A DNA stretch of 24,908 bases from positions 1 to 24,908 of the IMG/VR virus record IMGVR_UViG_3300042922_000389; one strand, given 5' to 3'. The notes beneath the pieces were generated by a model. It did no database searches. It worked only from the letters and a program-made list of their open reading frames with translations, and was not told the origin of the DNA. This DNA is from a virus. The translations under genes were made by a program, and so were the position numbers. Below, in pieces: positions 1 to 7,182 of this stretch; position 1 is the first letter of the stretch; each line of letters begins with the position of its first letter.

Positions 1-12
1 GGAGTATTGCAT
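1..12 (-). CDS. Start of a downstream phage gene, cut by the window edge
   Basis: Only four codons (MQYS) are visible before the left edge. The ATG at 12 is chosen because AGGAGTGAGGTG lies directly upstream, a strong ribosome site at normal spacing. The start is 36 bases after the stop of the preceding gene, so it continues the same co-directional tail-region operon. No function can be read. Confidence 0.55.
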
Positions 13-48
13 CACCTCACTCCTAAAAGTGCCAAATACTGCTTTTAT

Positions 49-516
49 CTACACAATTGTCTTATAATACACATTCAAGATATTATCTACAGAATTAATT
101 CCTATTGTTAACTTAGCTGGTAACACTGCCGTTTTAGTGGTATCTATCTCGTAAGTAGTAGAAGAGTAGTTTAGTAACATAATTACGGTTCCTAATACAG
201 CTTCACCAGAAATGGACTTAACCGTATCTTTTACATTGTCAAAATAGTAATTTACCTCATAGTGATACTGTGTCGGAGCATCTGTAGAGTCAAATAAATA
301 ATCATTATCATATGAGATTTCAGTTACAACTTTTAATTTACTGGTTGGTATACTAACATCTAATTGTTTTAACTTGAACTCGATAACATCCAGATTGTCA
401 GATTCAAAAATCTCGTTATTATCATCCGTTACAAATTCCCATAATGCCCCACGTGAAGAAGCAGAAGTAGTAGATACTATTGCATCAGATACACATTTTA
501 GTAACCTATATTTCAT
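49..516 (-). CDS. Hypothetical tail-region protein, 155 aa
   Basis: I do not recognise the family. The start at 516 is preferred over an upstream in-frame start at 567 because AGAAAGGAAATAT stands right before it, and because it leaves a clean 43-base gap to the upstream gene, which ends at 560. The protein is rich in beta-branched residues, has no clear membrane segment and no cysteine cluster, and looks like a small beta-rich structural protein. It follows a gene resembling a tail-completion protein and precedes another well-initiated gene, so a virion or tail-assembly role is plausible, but that is inference from position only. Confidence 0.6.
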   Translation of the reverse strand: MKYRLLKCVSDAIVSTTSASSRGALWEFVTDDNNEIFESDNLDVIEFKLKQLDVSIPTSKLKVVTEISYDNDYLFDSTDAPTQYHYEVNYYFDNVKDTVKSISGEAVLGTVIMLLNYSSTTYEIDTTKTAVLPAKLTIGINSVDNILNVYYKTIV

Positions 517-559
517 ATATTTCCTTTCTGTTGTAAATACAACGAATAAATAATTTACA

Positions 560-1000
560 TTAACCAATAACTGTTAACCCTCTTGATTTTAAAAAGATAA
601 TACAATCAGCAAGTAATTGTCCGGATTCAATTGTAGAGTCTATGGAATCGTCCCATACATGAGTATTTGTATCAACATCAAGACCACCATGTAACCCCTG
701 ATCAGCCCAGGACACAACTTCAAAACCTGTCACGTTTTCATAATTATCCAAACTCTCATAATCAATCCCTACTTCAATTTCATATCCGTTCCCAACTTTT
801 TTAATGTCTGTTTTAAATGCCGAATGTAAGAAGTCATAAGTTCTTTGATATGTTGCTGGTTTCCATTCTATGTAATATTGATTTAAGAAATAGTTTATTG
901 CTTCAAACACTTCATTTGCTGCATATTCACACAATTGTTTACAATGCTCTAACATGAATTTTTCTAAGTCAGCCATTGATTTTCCATATACGGCAGCCAT
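560..1000 (-). CDS. Possible minor capsid or tail-completion type protein, 146 aa
   Basis: The start has a good ribosome site (AGAGGAATAAAT before ATG) and is 2 bases from the stop of the upstream 68-aa gene. The N-terminal third is helical (roughly residues 8-45, with a cysteine and aromatic-rich helix), followed by a short beta segment and a GLHGG turn near residue 104. Helix followed by a small beta domain resembles the general plan of small tail-completion (HK97 gp10-like) proteins, but I see no decisive motif. In most siphophages that function lies between connector and major tail genes; here it lies after the RecU cassette, so either the order is unusual or the protein does something else. 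Confidence 0.5.
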   Translation of the reverse strand: MAAVYGKSMADLEKFMLEHCKQLCEYAANEVFEAINYFLNQYYIEWKPATYQRTYDFLHSAFKTDIKKVGNGYEIEVGIDYESLDNYENVTGFEVVSWADQGLHGGLDVDTNTHVWDDSIDSTIESGQLLADCIIFLKSRGLTVIG

Positions 1001-1002
1001 AT

Positions 1003-1209
1003 TTATTCCTCTGGTTCAGTTTCTTTATCTTTAGTAAATTTAACTATCTCCGATACTATATCTTTCTGGTCAACATTCTTTAATTTATTTGCCATTTCCA
1101 AGATATCAGAAGAACCATTAATAAATTCCAGTATCTTTCCTAGTATAATAACCTCATACTGTCTCTTCATTTTCTTTAAATCACGCATTTCTTTAAAATA
1201 TTTGAACAT
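1003..1209 (-). CDS. Small charged hypothetical protein, 68 aa
   Basis: A short, highly charged, helical protein (many Lys and Glu, acidic C-terminus). ATG follows GGAGGAAAATAT, a strong ribosome site. It lies 14 bases after the RecU-type gene and 2 bases before the 146-aa gene, so the three are probably co-transcribed and translationally linked. No family is recognised. It could be a small assembly factor or a regulator of its neighbours; the sequence does not decide. Confidence 0.55.
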   Translation of the reverse strand: MFKYFKEMRDLKKMKRQYEVIILGKILEFINGSSDILEMANKLKNVDQKDIVSEIVKFTKDKETEPEE

Positions 1210-1223
1210 ATATTTTCCTCCGA

Positions 1224-1757
1224 TTAATTTAAATTTAATTGTTGTTCCAATACAAAATTTTCAACATCATAGTTATACTTAATCTTCTTTATTGTCTGCT
1301 TTATTAGATGACCATTATTATTAATCACATCAGTTTCATTGAATGATTTCTTCTCTAATGAATTTGTGCAATTAAGATAGTCTTTAATTCTCCAAAAATA
1401 TGTATGATTAACATTTCTAAAATTCAATATTAGTCCTGCTATAACCCCTTCGTATTTGCTCGCTTGTTCCAAACCTTCAATTTGATGCTTATGGATTAAG
1501 AAGGTCTGAGACTTGGTTTTATCTTCAAAATCCTGTCTCCAAAATGAAAATGAAGTCTGTTTTGTTGATTTTAATTCTAAAGCAAATAATGTTGGATATG
1601 CATATAAAAAGCAGTCATAAGGATTCTTTGAACTAAACCTCAGACCGCTTGTTTGCTGGTTAAAACTTTGTGCAGCATCTTTAAGTCTATGATAAAAGTA
1701 ATTTGTCTTATCAACAGACGATTTAAATTGTGATTCAAAATCTTTGCCTACGTTTAT
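1224..1757 (-). CDS. recU: RecU-type Holliday junction resolvase, probable ATA start
   Basis: The reading frame gives about 177 residues with the RecU-like PD-(D/E)xK nuclease layout. GKDFE lies near the N-terminus, NPYDCFLY around residues 45-52 (acidic residue D48), ELK at 61-63 (E61, K63), TSFSFW just after, and HKHQIEGL around 89-96, matching the family's conserved Q. Such enzymes resolve four-way DNA junctions during replication and before packaging. No ATG, GTG or TTG precedes the conserved region. An in-frame ATG at 1766 is followed after one codon by TAA, and AAAGG is placed about 10 bases before the ATA at 1757, so ATA (giving MNVGKDFE) is the best start. A TTG at 1472 would remove the whole catalytic half. 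The nuclease identity is strong; the start is inferred. Confidence 0.75.
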   Translation of the reverse strand: MNVGKDFESQFKSSVDKTNYFYHRLKDAAQSFNQQTSGLRFSSKNPYDCFLYAYPTLFALELKSTKQTSFSFWRQDFEDKTKSQTFLIHKHQIEGLEQASKYEGVIAGLILNFRNVNHTYFWRIKDYLNCTNSLEKKSFNETDVINNNGHLIKQTIKKIKYNYDVENFVLEQQLNLN

Positions 1758-1777
1758 TTATATCATTCCTTTCTATT

Positions 1778-1831
1778 AAAAGTGGGAGAGTAGTTCTGCT
1801 CAAAGCGGTTAGTGACTCCGCATCCCACTTT
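1778..1831. other. Compact three-way-junction inverted-repeat element
   Basis: Between the antirepressor-like gene and recU. On the + strand AGTGGGA (1781-1787) pairs with TCCCACT (1823-1829). Inside, GAGTA (1788-1792) pairs with TGCTC (1797-1801) around a 4-base loop, and GCGG (1805-1808) pairs with CCGC (1818-1821). Only AAA and A are unpaired at the junction. The inner T-G wobble works only in a + strand RNA; the minus version has an A-C mismatch. Runs of T follow the outer stem in both directions, so it could also be a bidirectional terminator. A weaker hairpin (GGCAT 1835-1839 with ATGCC 1858-1862) lies next to it. The minus strand here carries ACTACTCTCCCACT, shared with 16235-16248. 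Confidence 0.5.
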
Positions 1832-1885
1832 TTAGGCATAAAAATACACCTGTAAAAATGCCACTAAACACTTTTATAGATGTAC

Positions 1886-2683
1886 TTATTTCTGAGTTAT
1901 TTGCTTAATATATTTATTTTTAAGATGTTCTTCAATCTGCTTATATGTAAACCCTAATGCTATAAGAGCTGTAATAATTGTTTCTCCTTCTTCCACTAAT
2001 ACAAGTTCTTGTTCTGTAAAACTATTTCTTAAAGCATCATTTGTTTTAATATTTCTTTGTTCTCTAAGTGTTTTTGCATTGCAGTTAAACAAAGTTTTAT
2101 ATAACATGTTGGTATAATTAGGATAAGCAAATTGCTTGTGCTTATTATTAGGAATGTATTTAGCGATTGCAGAAGTCATTCTTTTTCTCTCAATTATTCC
2201 AACTTCTCTTTGAATGACCCATGCCTTTTCTTGTTCAGAAAGTTTTCTTTCACATTGAATAAGATAATTTCGAATTTTAGTTGCCATTAAATTATTGGTC
2301 ATTATTAATCCGACACGTAGAAGAGAACTTTTTGTAAGCAATGTAAGACTGTTAACAGTATTACTAATTGGCGATGGTTCAATTGAACTAGCGTTAATTT
2401 TATCTTTAAACTCCTTTAATTCTTTTCCACTCAACACAACCATACCATCATCTTCAAATTCTTCTCGGTTTCTTTTAATTATTGTTCTTATACTATCAAT
2501 AGAAGCTTCATAATACTGAGCAATTTGGTCAATACTTAATACCATATCATCTGTAAGATATTTTATTGCCTTAATCTTGTCTAAGAAATCTACATCAGCA
2601 ATATTAATAGCTTCATCTCTAGCGGTCTTACTTTCTGTATAAATTAATTCGTTTGATTTTTTCTGATTTTCCACTTTGTTCAT
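1886..2683 (-). CDS. Antirepressor-like phage regulatory protein, 265 aa
   Basis: Start supported by AAAGGAGGATTTTGCC before ATG. Residues about 45-75 form a probable helix-turn-helix-like unit (SIDQIAQYYEASIDSIRTII), followed by an EFEDDGMVVLSGKEL segment typical of phage ORF6N/Rha/BRO-like DNA-binding domains. A segment with LLRVGLIMTNNLMATKIRNYL resembles the conserved helix these proteins use after the DNA-binding unit. The C-terminal third (YPNYTNMLYKTLF, AKTLREQ) resembles the KilA-C/antirepressor C-terminal type also seen in the 275-aa protein at 16323-17150. It is monocistronic in layout: a terminator lies upstream (2721-2742) and an inverted-repeat element downstream. Likely role: DNA-binding regulator or antirepressor. 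The exact family is uncertain. Confidence 0.65.
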   Translation of the reverse strand: MNKVENQKKSNELIYTESKTARDEAINIADVDFLDKIKAIKYLTDDMVLSIDQIAQYYEASIDSIRTIIKRNREEFEDDGMVVLSGKELKEFKDKINASSIEPSPISNTVNSLTLLTKSSLLRVGLIMTNNLMATKIRNYLIQCERKLSEQEKAWVIQREVGIIERKRMTSAIAKYIPNNKHKQFAYPNYTNMLYKTLFNCNAKTLREQRNIKTNDALRNSFTEQELVLVEEGETIITALIALGFTYKQIEEHLKNKYIKQITQK

Positions 2684-2720
2684 GGCAAAATCCTCCTTTT
2701 ATATTTTATTTTCTTGCACT

Positions 2721-2742
2721 AAAAAAGAGCCAAAATAGGCTC
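2721..2742 (-). terminator. Rho-independent terminator after the GIY-YIG gene
   Basis: On the minus strand GAGCC, a 6-base TATTTT loop, GGCTC and then TTTTTT. It separates the GIY-YIG gene (ends 2764) from the antirepressor-like gene (starts 2683). Confidence 0.85.
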
Positions 2743-2763
2743 AAACTGATTTGTTTATAAAAG

Positions 2764-3099
2764 TTATATTTTATTTATGTTTCTTCTATTAAAATCTTCT
2801 GATTCTAGTAATAATTTTAATTCCAATACAGCATCATCAAACCCTATATCAAACCATTCACCTTTTTTACGTTTGTATGAGAATTTATTATGCATAACTT
2901 TCTCTACGAGACTCTCAATATATATTGGTTCTGTTATATAATATTTAAATGTACTTCCATTTTGATTTGTAAGAACGCTGAATCTGTTCCTAGGACTTTT
3001 TGTTTTTCCAATCTTAACTAATTTACTTTTAGGGTTATATAATACATAAACATACCCCATATCAGGGTTTGTTTCGAATCCAGTCAATTCTTTATACAA
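2764..3099 (-). CDS. GIY-YIG / T5orf172 (MUG113-like) nuclease-domain protein, 111 aa
   Basis: Residues 16-33 carry the GIY-YIG-like pair of strands: GYVYVLYN then VKIGKT. Arg37/Arg39 follow, with a helix containing Glu66 and His70 (IESLVEKVMHNKF) and a terminal GEWF (80-83). This is the signature of the T5orf172/MUG113 branch of GIY-YIG nucleases, often fused to BRO-N or KilA-N domains in phages and large DNA viruses. Here it is a free-standing protein directly upstream of an antirepressor-like gene, as if such a fusion were split. The start is a TTG at 3099, preceded by AGAGGAAG at good spacing. Function in vivo is unknown; a DNA-nicking or regulatory role is likely from the family. Confidence 0.8.
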   Translation of the reverse strand: MYKELTGFETNPDMGYVYVLYNPKSKLVKIGKTKSPRNRFSVLTNQNGSTFKYYITEPIYIESLVEKVMHNKFSYKRKKGEWFDIGFDDAVLELKLLLESEDFNRRNINKI

Positions 3100-3120
3100 A
3101 AATAACTTCCTCTCAACAAA

Positions 3121-3357
3121 TTAAAGTTCCCGTTTGCACCAAAGTGAATATAGTTCATTCATAATTTCTGATTTTTTCCAAACAAAAACCAGCTTGTTAT
3201 CATTTCCACAAATGATGTCAACTAGCTGGTCTCTACATTTTCCACTATTGAGGTATTTATAATTCTGTTGCATGTTAGGAATTAGCCTTACTTCTTCTAA
3301 TTCATAATATTGATTAAATAACTCACTGTACGCTCTAATAAATTTCACACCTTTCAT
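3121..3357 (-). CDS. Hypothetical protein, 78 aa
   Basis: A short protein with aromatic residues and three cysteines, no recognised domain. It lies between the zinc-ribbon gene's terminator and the GIY-YIG gene. The ATG at 3357 has no ribosome site upstream; the only purine-rich site, GAAAGGTG, overlaps codons 1-4 of this frame. Translation may therefore start further in, for example at the ATT of residue 7 (8 bases after GAAAGGTG), or weakly at the ATG. It probably belongs to the inserted cassette with the GIY-YIG, antirepressor-like and RecU genes. Confidence 0.5.
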   Translation of the reverse strand: MKGVKFIRAYSELFNQYYELEEVRLIPNMQQNYKYLNSGKCRDQLVDIICGNDNKLVFVWKKSEIMNELYSLWCKREL

Positions 3358-3370
3358 TTTGGTTTTGTGT

Positions 3371-3419
3371 AAAAAAATAGGGATATTACAAAATTCTTAA
3401 CGAATAGTGTAATATCCCT
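3371..3419 (-). terminator. Strong terminator after the zinc-ribbon gene
   Basis: A 12-bp stem on the minus strand, AGGGATATTACA pairing with TGTAATATCCCT (3379-3390 with 3408-3419), with a smaller ATTC/GAAT pairing inside its loop, then a run of seven T. The TAG stop of the 103-aa gene lies at the start of the stem. It closes the main structural-gene run before the 78-aa gene. Confidence 0.9.
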
Positions 3420-3729
3420 ATAAATTTAACTCTTCACTATTCATAATATTTTTATTTTTCTTCTCAATTACCATTATTTCTTTAATTTTATCCTTTATTT
3501 CTGGTATAAAATTATCTAATTCTGTTAAATCACACTGACTCAACAATTTGTTTGCTTCATCTTTATCAATATATTTATTTTCATAGTCACGAATAACTAT
3601 AAAAATTTTATAATGTTCAACAGAATCTACAATTGACCTCCAAGGATTTATTTTAGATCCTTGACATGTTAGGCAAAGATGATAGCCATTCCCACAAATA
3701 CTGCAATGCGCATTAATATTATTTTCCAT
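3418..3729 (-). CDS. Zinc-ribbon phage protein downstream of major tail protein, 103 aa
   Basis: The N-terminus carries a four-cysteine zinc site: C9, C12, C19 and C22 in CSICGNGYHLCLTC. A conserved-looking segment follows (PWRSIVDSVEHYKIF, about residues 29-43) and then IDKDEANKLL and a charged helical tail. Proteins with this plan occur in Bacillota phages near tail genes, but their role is not known to me. A ribosome site (AAAGGTAGAATTGA) precedes the ATG. It is the first gene after the major tail protein, where tail-assembly chaperones usually lie, yet it shows no chaperone-like frameshift and is closed by a strong terminator. Function unassigned. Confidence 0.7.
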   Translation of the reverse strand: MENNINAHCSICGNGYHLCLTCQGSKINPWRSIVDSVEHYKIFIVIRDYENKYIDKDEANKLLSQCDLTELDNFIPEIKDKIKEIMVIEKKNKNIMNSEELNL

Positions 3730-3754
3730 TCAATTCTACCTTTCTTATTAATTA

Positions 3755-3780
3755 GGGCAGTAGTTTGATATCTACTGCCC
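3755..3780 (-). terminator. Terminator-like 9-bp hairpin after the major tail protein
   Basis: GGGCAGTAG and CTACTGCCC form a perfect 9-bp stem with an 8-base loop. The 3' tail on the minus strand is TAATTAATAA rather than a T run, so it may be a weak terminator or an mRNA-end or processing hairpin that protects the abundant tail-protein message. Confidence 0.6.
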
Positions 3781-3790
3781 AAGTTTTAAA

Positions 3791-4588
3791 TTAATCTTCA
3801 GAAACAAGAATGTCAAACAGTTTTGCTGTGTCATCACAGTAGGGTTTTTCAAGTTTATAACTAGCGGCATGCTTTCCATCAGGTGTTAAATTGATAGAAG
3901 TAGATGTGATATCAATCTGCGCTCTAGGAATTGAAATAACACCAGCATATACAAGATTTTTATTACAAGGATCATGAAAGATTGCATGAACAAGAAGAGT
4001 TTTAACAGCAGGAACACTTTCAGTAGTCTTAGAAATTGATACTGCTGTTGCAGTAGATTTGTTATAATTTACAAATACCTTACCTGTTGTACCGGCTGGT
4101 AACGTAATTGTCTTAGTTGCGGCATTAAGAGTAAATTTTCCTGCTCCAGCAGTTGCGGAAACGGCATATGTAGTTCCAAAGGTGTTATTATCATTGATAA
4201 CCTTTACAAACTTTACTTCACTTCCATTGGTTCCAACTGGAACATATTTTAATAAAACGGTTGCATCAGTACCAATTGTAACAACCTCCGAAACAGGCAT
4301 AGTAATCTTTGTTGTGTCGCTGGCTACAGTTTTAGCAGATCCGTACTGGCTCGCTGCCAAGTCAAGTGAAAACAAACTATTTGTAAATCCAAAAGTACCT
4401 GTCTGTGCGGTATAGAAGGTTGCTATACTTGTTCCCATAGCATCAGTAACTTCAGTAGCAGTCGCACCAGTTTCAAGTGTAGGACTTTCTATCTGTGTAT
4501 ATCTACCAGTAAGTTCTGAAGTGGCTGGATCGTATTCTTCGACAGCACGAATTTTTTCTAATATTAATTCATTAGGATTAAAAGCCAT
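3791..4588 (-). CDS. Major tail protein (tail tube), 265 aa
   Basis: A Thr/Ala/Val-rich, beta-rich protein with low charge, as expected for tail tube subunits. The N-terminus MAFNPNELILEKIRAVEEYD and the ETGATATEVTDAMGTSIATF region (about 38-60) are typical of Clostridia siphophage or myophage tube proteins. The C-terminus (VHAIFHDPCNKNLVYAGVIS, SINLTPDGKHAASYKLEKPY) matches the conserved core that ends such proteins. AAGGAGGAATAAATT before ATG is an excellent ribosome site, in line with high expression. Hairpins flank it on both sides. Position after the connector/terminator genes agrees. The middle segment (about 110-180) looks like an inserted or variable beta domain. Confidence 0.8.
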   Translation of the reverse strand: MAFNPNELILEKIRAVEEYDPATSELTGRYTQIESPTLETGATATEVTDAMGTSIATFYTAQTGTFGFTNSLFSLDLAASQYGSAKTVASDTTKITMPVSEVVTIGTDATVLLKYVPVGTNGSEVKFVKVINDNNTFGTTYAVSATAGAGKFTLNAATKTITLPAGTTGKVFVNYNKSTATAVSISKTTESVPAVKTLLVHAIFHDPCNKNLVYAGVISIPRAQIDITSTSINLTPDGKHAASYKLEKPYCDDTAKLFDILVSED

Positions 4589-4615
4589 AATTTATTCCTC
4601 CTTATAATTTGTGGC

Positions 4616-4641
4616 AATAAAAAAGAACTCAATCGAGTTCT
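4616..4641 (-). terminator. Terminator overlapping the end of the 251-aa gene
   Basis: Minus strand AGAACTC, loop GATT, GAGTTCT, followed by TTTTATT. The stop codon of the upstream gene (4629) lies inside the hairpin. It stands just before the ribosome site of the major tail protein gene. Confidence 0.85.
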
Positions 4642-5384
4642 CCTAGCCAATCTATTTCTTTTTTATTTATATCTTTCAAATTAATTCCATATCCAGAATA
4701 CCCACTTTGCAATAACAGATGGGCATTCTTTATTTTAGAAATTCTTTTTACACTATCCATGAAAGCATTTATTTTCATATCCCATACTTCTGCATGATCA
4801 TATTTAAAACCCTCTGAATTTATCATAGTGGATATTAAGTTAAGGAGATAAGAGTGAGATTCTTTATTTTTATTTAATAAATAATTATCTCTTTCATCCT
4901 CAATAAGTATTCTCTTAGTTGATTCATTTGCTGGTTTTTGTTCATTCTTTTTGTATCCATGTACTTTTCGTAAATAATCTGTTATAACCATATAAGTAAA
5001 TTTATCAATTTCTATATAGCCGGGAGTTTCGCTTTCATCATAGATTTCTTGTATAAGGCATATATCATTATTATCTTTCTTACTATATAGTTCAAATTTA
5101 GTAAAGTCTAAATCTCCAAAAATTATTCTGGTTTGTTCAACAGTAAACATTTTTACTATAAGTGTATAAAATAATTCAAAATCATCTATCATAGTATAAT
5201 CAATTCCCACATCATCTAATTGCCACTTTAAATCTGCTCCGACTGATGTTAACATATTAACCATATGGAAATATTCTTGCTCACCATATTCACATATTTC
5301 ATTTAGAGTTGGTTGATGTATTTTTATATGTTCACTGACTACAAAATCATCACCTCTATAGATTTTCAGTTCATCATTAAGCAT
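4629..5384 (-). CDS. Conserved tail-region protein, possible tail-assembly chaperone, 251 aa
   Basis: The start at 5384 is chosen because GGGTGAATAGA precedes that ATG and it lies 1 base after the previous stop; a longer frame from 5432 would overlap the upstream gene. An IHQPTLNEICEYGEQEYFHM segment near the N-terminus, a FGDLDF motif near residue 85 and a KDINKKEIDWLGEL C-terminus recall a helical, acidic protein family found beside major tail genes in Clostridia phages. That resemblance is from memory. The role is probably tail assembly; unlike classical G/GT chaperones, it precedes the tube gene and shows no frameshift. The stop lies inside a terminator hairpin. Confidence 0.6.
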   Translation of the reverse strand: MLNDELKIYRGDDFVVSEHIKIHQPTLNEICEYGEQEYFHMVNMLTSVGADLKWQLDDVGIDYTMIDDFELFYTLIVKMFTVEQTRIIFGDLDFTKFELYSKKDNNDICLIQEIYDESETPGYIEIDKFTYMVITDYLRKVHGYKKNEQKPANESTKRILIEDERDNYLLNKNKESHSYLLNLISTMINSEGFKYDHAEVWDMKINAFMDSVKRISKIKNAHLLLQSGYSGYGINLKDINKKEIDWLGELD

Positions 5385-5385
5385 T

Positions 5386-5865
5386 CTATTCACCCATTTT
5401 ATTACACAAATTATTAGTAGTAAGATTAACAAACTGCAATGTTCTTACGTGATATTTGTCTGCTAAAATTGCTTCTGTGTCTGAAATTAACTCCAAATCA
5501 AAGCCTAATATGTTAGTCCAATTAAAACTATTCATTATAATTCCACCTAAAACATCGTGTCTGTTTCCATAGTTTGTATTGATGGTATCTTCATGACAAA
5601 TTATCCCCATATTAACAGTACAAGTTTTAAATACAGAGTTTTTATTTGACTGTTTAGAATTATAATCAAAACAAATATAGTTTTTAACTGTAGTTGTGGA
5701 GTTGGGAATTCTCATATAAGAAAATATATTTGTATTTACCATCTGAGCAGGTTTTGATATTTCAGTATTATTAATGAAATTATATACTTCTGGTATACTT
5801 ACTAATTTATTGGTTATTTTCCTTTTGTAATCAATAACCTCTGAATCCAATAAATTAACTGCCAT
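5386..5865 (-). CDS. Probable tail terminator / tail-completion protein, 159 aa
   Basis: The size, position (after the neck protein, before tail tube genes) and an N-terminal helix followed by alternating strands suggest a tail terminator-type protein. The segment NMGIICHEDTINTNYGNRHD (about residues 85-104) resembles the conserved core strand and loop of such proteins, in which the protein measures ligand or tube edges. The ATG at 5865 is preceded by GGGTGGTATTAAAAT, a usable site that overlaps the end of the upstream gene; the two genes are separated by only 3 bases. No catalytic residues are expected. The functional call rests mostly on gene order. Confidence 0.55.
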   Translation of the reverse strand: MAVNLLDSEVIDYKRKITNKLVSIPEVYNFINNTEISKPAQMVNTNIFSYMRIPNSTTTVKNYICFDYNSKQSNKNSVFKTCTVNMGIICHEDTINTNYGNRHDVLGGIIMNSFNWTNILGFDLELISDTEAILADKYHVRTLQFVNLTTNNLCNKMGE

Positions 5866-5868
5866 ATT

Positions 5869-6879
5869 TTAATACCACCCCCCCAGAGTCAATGTTATAC
5901 TTCCTTTATAATTTCCACTTCCATCTGACACAGAAACAGTAATTGTAATACCATACAATTCAAACTTATCGTCAGCATAGATGTTTACATTATTGCCAGT
6001 GTAACTTAAATGAATATACTCTTCCAAGCCAACCGGCAATGAAAATTCCCACACCGAAACAATAGAAGAATTTTCTGTCTTATCTGCTTTAAAAAACTTT
6101 GGTGAGAGAGTAGTACCATCTTTATAACCCACAATCACTTTGTTATCTTCATTATCTGAAGCTATAACTGCGTATGTATCACCATCTGGTGGATTGGGAT
6201 TTTCTGTTGGTTCTATATAATTACATACACCTAAATCTTTTCTATCTGATATATCATTGTACTTAGATTGTTTCATTGTAAGTTCAATTAGCCCTTTATC
6301 TCCAAACTTAAATTCTGTCCTATTAGGTTTGCTAACAGCATATACCTGTGGAATTTTAACATTTAAATCATCAATAATGAATCTATCATCAATGTTTATT
6401 AACAAAGTATTAGAATCAAAAGGTAATTTTATAGTGTAAATTGCATCACCTACTGTTATTATTTTACCTTCAGATATACCAGCGGTTGAACTTGTTGATG
6501 CAATGCATGGATAGGAGAGAATAGTACCTGTGGAGTTTTGCCATTTCAGTATGTAGTTGCAGAGTTGCATTTTACCCGAAGTGTATACTTCATCATCTGC
6601 ATCAATCTCAGTAATTAAATACGTATTTTCACTATGTAATACATAATCTCCACAATTAAAACCTTTATTTGGAAGTGAATGAATTACTTTTTTATAATCA
6701 ATATTTGTTTTAACAATTTCAATAGATTGTTCAATACCATTTATGACTACCGTTTTACAAGAAAGTGAATTAGGCAATTTACTTAAAATAGTTCTTTGTA
6801 AACAATTTAAATTGCGTTCTCTTTCACTTGAACCATTAATATTTAAGCGTTTATTGTATAAATCCCAATTAATAGCCAT
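5869..6879 (-). CDS. Neck / head-closure-type connector protein with C-terminal Ig-like domain, 336 aa
   Basis: The N-terminal half starts MAINWDLYNKRLNINGSSER and includes a KGFNCGDYVLHSENTYLITE segment (about 73-92) and LQLCNYILKW-like text, typical of the head-closure or stopper family in Clostridia phages, in which a short beta barrel caps the connector. From about residue 215 the sequence becomes a linker with PTENPNPPDGD and then a strand-rich domain ending YGITITVSVSDGSGNYKGSI, consistent with an added immunoglobulin-like domain. GGAGGTGAACC precedes the ATG. The gene ends in a run of seven G that doubles as the ribosome site of the next gene; this homopolymer deserves care in assemblies. 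Confidence 0.6.
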   Translation of the reverse strand: MAINWDLYNKRLNINGSSERERNLNCLQRTILSKLPNSLSCKTVVINGIEQSIEIVKTNIDYKKVIHSLPNKGFNCGDYVLHSENTYLITEIDADDEVYTSGKMQLCNYILKWQNSTGTILSYPCIASTSSTAGISEGKIITVGDAIYTIKLPFDSNTLLINIDDRFIIDDLNVKIPQVYAVSKPNRTEFKFGDKGLIELTMKQSKYNDISDRKDLGVCNYIEPTENPNPPDGDTYAVIASDNEDNKVIVGYKDGTTLSPKFFKADKTENSSIVSVWEFSLPVGLEEYIHLSYTGNNVNIYADDKFELYGITITVSVSDGSGNYKGSITLTLGGWY

Positions 6880-6890
6880 GGTTCACCTCC

Positions 6891-7178
6891 TCACAATTTT
6901 GATAGTTTGTCTAGTATATTAGTGGCTTTAAGAACTTCACGTTTACATGTTTTCTTATCAAAGTCATGCTTTCTAAAATACTGAATTATATTTATTGTAG
7001 ACTGAAAACTTTGATTGTATTGTAATTCACAATAATATTCATATCCACCTACCAATTGAATGTACAAACTATCTAAGTAATCATGAAGTGTTTCATCGCT
7101 GTTATCAAACATAGGCAATATTTTGTATACTGAGCCTATCATAGTTTTTAAATATAAGTTGGTCGTTTCATTTTTCAT
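6891..7178 (-). CDS. Small head-tail region protein, 95 aa
   Basis: The start at 7178 (ATG, preceded by AGGTGGTTGATATT) is preferred over an in-frame GTG at 7190 that would lie within the ribosome site. The protein is helical with many Tyr residues (YEYYCELQYNQ near the middle) and no recognised domain. It overlaps the connector gene's end region closely and precedes the neck protein, so it is probably a small neck or tail-joining component. I cannot assign a family. Confidence 0.6.
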   Translation of the reverse strand: MKNETTNLYLKTMIGSVYKILPMFDNSDETLHDYLDSLYIQLVGGYEYYCELQYNQSFQSTINIIQYFRKHDFDKKTCKREVLKATNILDKLSKL

Positions 7179-7182
7179 AATA

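Noticed and set aside
1755-1766. Stop codon reassignment (TAA read through before recU)
   Set aside because: All other genes end properly at TAA, TAG or TGA, and the ATG lies only 1-2 bases from the ribosome site, so an ATA start is simpler.
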